NCBI GenBank assembly: GCA_002376965.1
Contig: DFOV01000420.1
Coordinates: 1 to 7,155 of the forward strand
Source: Gammaproteobacteria bacterium UBA3532
GTDB taxonomy: Bacteria > Pseudomonadota > Gammaproteobacteria > Enterobacterales > UBA3532
Length of the DNA stretch: 7,155 bases
Direction: 5' to 3'
Numbering within the stretch: the first letter of the stretch is position 1; the number at the start of each line of letters is the position of its first letter. The notes under the pieces are model-generated. The model made no database searches, had not been told where the DNA came from, and saw only the letters and a list, made by a program, of their open reading frames with translations. Shown piece after piece: positions 4,884 through 7,155 of the stretch. Both the position numbers and the translations under genes were made by a program.

Positions 4884-6831
4884 GATACACCTCATTAAAT
4901 GGCTGCTGCCCTTTATTCTGGTTTTATGTCCAGCAACAACCTTTGCTGCCAACGCTGCTGAGGGTGAGCAGCGACCACTCATCAAATTACAGCTAAAGTG
5001 GCAACATCAGTTTCAGTTTGCCGGATATTATGCTGCCGTAGAGAAAGGCTTTTACCAAGACGCCGGGCTCGATGTTGAGCTAATCGAAGCGACACCAGGC
5101 ACCGAGCCAATTGACGAAGTAATCCAAGGACGAGCTGATTATGGAGTAGGTACCAGCGAATTGGTGATTAATCGCCACCACGGCGAGCCTGTTGTGGTGT
5201 TGGGCGTAATATTTCAGCACTCCCCTCTTGAGCTACTGACTCTCGCCTCGTCTGGACTAGACAATATCCACAAACTGTCCGGCAAAAAGCTGATGATCGA
5301 ACCTAGCTCCGCGGAGCTTTTCGCTTATTTGCAGAACGAGGGCTTCCAGAAAAAAGCGTTTCAGATCGTTCCTCATACCCATCAGGTGCAAGATATTATC
5401 AGTAGCCGCGTGGATGCCATGTCGATTTATATCACCGATGAGGTGTTTGAGTTGGAAAGTATGGGCATCCGCTATCAAACTTTTTCTCCGCGTATGAGCG
5501 GCATAGATTTTTACGGCGACAACCTTTTCACTCTGCAGAACCAAATAGAAAACAACCACCAGCAAACCATTCAGTTTTACGAAGCGTCGATGAAAGGCTG
5601 GAAATACGCAATGGCCAATGTAGAAGAAATGATAGACATCATTCACGACGACTACTCATCGCGCAAAAGCAAAGCCCAATTACGATTCGAAGCAATGCAA
5701 ATGAAAGAGCTTATGCAGCCTGAGCTGATTGAACCCGGCTACATGCATATCGGTCGTTGGCAGCATATTGCTGATACCTATCACAGCATTGGCTTATTAC
5801 CCAAAACATTTGACGTCGCATCGATGCTGTATTTTCCAGCGAATGAAAAAGCGTTAAACCATGTAAAAAGCCGACTCAATTATGCCTTCGCCCTGTTATT
5901 CAGTGTCAGTGTAATTTGCTTTGCCATATGGCACTTGTATCGCAAGAGCTACCGCATTCACCAACAGCTCAATACCATATTTATGAAGGCTCCTCTGAGC
6001 CTGATTGTTGTCGACGACAAGTTTCATATTAAGCGTTGGAACCGACAGGCTGAAACAACTTTTCTGTGGAAGGCCGATGAAGTGATTGGCAAAAATGTGC
6101 TGGATCTTTTGGTCGATAAAGAAATACAGCTGGAGATTGGCGACATCATTCAGGATGTAAACGCACACAGGACTACAGTACGCTCAGAAAATAAAAACAT
6201 TCGTAAAGACGGAAAAGAAATATTGTGTGAATGGATCAACGCCCCCTTTAAAGAAGAAGGGGCCAAAAGCTACAGCGTTGTCTGTATGGCGCGGGATATA
6301 ACCAACGAAAAGGCATTACAAACCAAGCTAGAACACGCAGCACATTATGATGCTCTTACAGGCCTGCCTAATCGCAAGCTGGTGTTAGAACTGCTAAAAC
6401 AGTCGCTACTGGATTGCGAACGCAATAACTCTCAACTTGCCTTACTGTTTATCGATCTCGACGACTTTAAGCAGATTAATGACAACCACGGCCACCATGC
6501 TGGAGACATCGTATTACAAACTCTTTCCCAACGACTGAAAAATAGCTTGCGCGCCAGTGATGTCGCAGGGCGCTTAGCTGGCGACGAGTTTATTGTGGTA
6601 ATTAAAAACGTCGACAAATCACAGCTGGTTGACAATATCGTCAAGAAAATTGAGAACGTTTTTCAAGAATCCATCCGCCTTGATGATGCTGTTCTCTTTG
6701 TGAAAGGAAGCATAGGTTACAGCCTGTATCCCGAACAAAATAACCTAAAAGACTTAATGAAAGACGCCGATAAAGCCATGTATCGAGCAAAGCAACGAAA
6801 AAAGCGGGCGCATATTGTATCGGTTAAGTAA
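4822..6831 (+). CDS. Membrane sensor diguanylate cyclase: NMT1/THI5-like domain, TM, PAS, GGDEF
   Basis: The 669-residue product (numbered from ATG 4822) makes c-di-GMP from two GTP under control of a periplasmic receptor. A signal segment (26-42, KWLLPFILVLCPATTFA) precedes an NMT1/THI5-like substrate-binding domain at about 52-338 (LKWQHQFQFAGYYAAVEKGF, then GRADYGVGTSELV). A membrane helix follows at 354-373, a PAS domain at about 381-496 (ending ARDIT), and a GGDEF domain at 506-669 (YDALTGLPNR, FIDLDDFKQIN). The active loop is AGDEF (586-590), a variant known in functional cyclases, and RASD (577-580) is an intact inhibitory I-site. No EAL domain is present. The start is uncertain: ATG 4822 overlaps the deaminase gene by 62 bp; TTG 4801, GTG 4846, GTG 4864 and ATT 4894 are alternatives. 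None changes the mature protein. Confidence 0.87.
   Translation: MKISANYVVIKPIVVITPIVEIHLIKWLLPFILVLCPATTFAANAAEGEQRPLIKLQLKWQHQFQFAGYYAAVEKGFYQDAGLDVELIEATPGTEPIDEVIQGRADYGVGTSELVINRHHGEPVVVLGVIFQHSPLELLTLASSGLDNIHKLSGKKLMIEPSSAELFAYLQNEGFQKKAFQIVPHTHQVQDIISSRVDAMSIYITDEVFELESMGIRYQTFSPRMSGIDFYGDNLFTLQNQIENNHQQTIQFYEASMKGWKYAMANVEEMIDIIHDDYSSRKSKAQLRFEAMQMKELMQPELIEPGYMHIGRWQHIADTYHSIGLLPKTFDVASMLYFPANEKALNHVKSRLNYAFALLFSVSVICFAIWHLYRKSYRIHQQLNTIFMKAPLSLIVVDDKFHIKRWNRQAETTFLWKADEVIGKNVLDLLVDKEIQLEIGDIIQDVNAHRTTVRSENKNIRKDGKEILCEWINAPFKEEGAKSYSVVCMARDITNEKALQTKLEHAAHYDALTGLPNRKLVLELLKQSLLDCERNNSQLALLFIDLDDFKQINDNHGHHAGDIVLQTLSQRLKNSLRASDVAGRLAGDEFIVVIKNVDKSQLVDNIVKKIENVFQESIRLDDAVLFVKGSIGYSLYPEQNNLKDLMKDADKAMYRAKQRKKRAHIVSVK
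4842..4886 (+). repeat. 18-bp tandem repeat, 2.5 copies, across the gene overlap
   Basis: Units start at 4842, 4860 and 4878: TGTTGTGATAAAACCAAT, then TGTTGTGATAACCCCAAT, then a half copy TGTTGAGAT. The unit length is a multiple of three, so copy changes preserve both frames. In the deaminase frame the copies read CCDKTN, CCDNPN, C-stop. In the sensor frame they read VVIKPI, VVITPI, VEI. A T-to-A change relative to the other copies at 4883 turns TGT into the TGA that ends the deaminase. Confidence 0.85.
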
Positions 6832-6852
6832 AAATGGAATAGCTGTAGCCCA

Positions 6853-6972
6853 TTATCGCTGGGTAGCTGGATATTTCTTGCGCAAAACGCCGTGAAATCA
6901 TCCCTGATAGCTTAACTGCTGCATCCATGCAGCAGATATTTGCTTCAGAAATATCCAGCTACCCAGCGATAA
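6853..6972. repeat. 120-bp palindromic element with 26-bp perfect arms and nested hairpin
   Basis: The arms 6853-6878 and 6947-6972 are perfect inverted repeats of 26 bp (left arm begins TTATCGCTGGGTAGC). After a 3-nt mismatch, five further pairs (6882-6886 with 6939-6943) extend the stem. Inside lies a second hairpin, CTGCTGCAT (6916-6924) and ATGCAGCAG (6927-6935), closed by only two bases. The element starts 21 bp after the cyclase stop and ends 6 bp from the stop of the convergent gene. No T-run follows on either strand, so it is not a standard intrinsic terminator, though it could stall or protect both transcripts. Dinucleotides TA (at 6854-6855 and 6970-6971) or CA (flanking the element) could be target duplications, which would suit a MITE-like origin. 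Confidence 0.8.
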
Positions 6973-6978
6973 CATCAA

Positions 6979-7155
6979 CTATTCAACCGAGTAAAACTGC
7001 ACGCTAAGCGCTGGCATATTGATGTTGTATGCTCCACCAGATTCAACAACTTCAGCCCCATCCAATAAAGGAATTAGCTTGGAGCCAGAGACAACAGCTT
7101 GCTCTAGTTCGATTTGCGTCGCTTCTTCACCAAGATTAACAGCATAGATAATCCG
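6979..7155 (-). CDS. C-terminal end of a probable glycoside hydrolase (5'-partial)
   Basis: On the minus strand an open frame enters from the right edge and runs 58 residues to a TAG at 6979-6981. It begins RIIYAVNLGEEATQIELEQA, continues VVSGSKLIPLLDGAEVV, and ends YNINMPALSVQFYSVE. A strand with aVN, an acidic turn, and a final strand of the form PALSVQFY is the usual ending of the small C-terminal beta-sandwich of many glycoside hydrolases (for example GH13, GH30 or GH51). There is no catalytic residue in this piece, so family and substrate cannot be given. It converges on the sensor cyclase gene, with the palindromic element between them. Confidence 0.6.
   Translation of the reverse strand, partial: RIIYAVNLGEEATQIELEQAVVSGSKLIPLLDGAEVVESGGAYNINMPALSVQFYSVE

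Noticed and set aside
4842..4886. CRISPR-like or regulatory direct repeats
   Set aside because: The units are contiguous with no spacers and are fully within coding sequence; they are a coding tandem repeat.
5257..5646. Minus-strand open frame of 129 codons inside the sensor cyclase gene
   Set aside because: It is fully antisense to the well-supported NMT1-like domain and reads as an unstructured mix without motifs.
6853..6972. Integron attC site
   Set aside because: Despite the imperfect folded palindrome, the GTTRRRY and RYYYAAC core sites are absent at the ends, and the flanking genes are not cassette-like.

Overview
The window looks like a chromosomal, partly accessory stretch from a Gram-negative bacterium, most likely a gammaproteobacterium. 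The evidence is a RelE toxin that aligns residue for residue with the E. coli protein (from memory), Sec signal peptides on three products, a CRP-like operator, and an NMT1-PAS-GGDEF sensor protein of a type common in that class. I cannot name the genus from sequence alone.

Layout. 1-1038 is a toxin-antitoxin patch: the 3' end of a HigA-like antitoxin gene (+, start outside the window) converges on a complete relBE-type operon (-) with its own promoter, overlapping genes and a candidate operator. 1039-2836 (-) is a two-gene secreted module: an exported DUF6345-like protein with a His/Cys pair resembling caspase-fold (clan CD) peptidases, then, 19 bp downstream, an exported FTP/PepSY-like protein. 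It is preceded by a CRP-like site and followed by an intrinsic terminator. 3077-4234 (-) is a GT4 glycosyltransferase. Divergent from it, 4401-6831 (+) holds a yeast-type cytosine deaminase whose end overlaps a membrane diguanylate cyclase carrying a periplasmic pyrimidine-precursor-type binding domain. The junction is built on an 18-bp tandem repeat read in two frames. 6853-6972 is a long perfect inverted repeat with a nested hairpin, lying between the cyclase gene and the 3' end of a convergent gene (6979-7155, -) that looks like the C-terminal beta-sandwich of a glycoside hydrolase.

How the genes may work together. The deaminase and sensor cyclase form a natural pair: one enzyme acts on a pyrimidine base, and the neighbouring receptor belongs to a fold family known for binding thiamin pyrimidine precursors and similar small molecules, and could report on such a ligand through c-di-GMP. 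The DUF6345-like protein and its FTP/PepSY-like neighbour look like an exported enzyme and its propeptide-like chaperone or inhibitor, made from one transcript that may respond to cAMP-CRP. Both functional links are inference from gene order and domain type.
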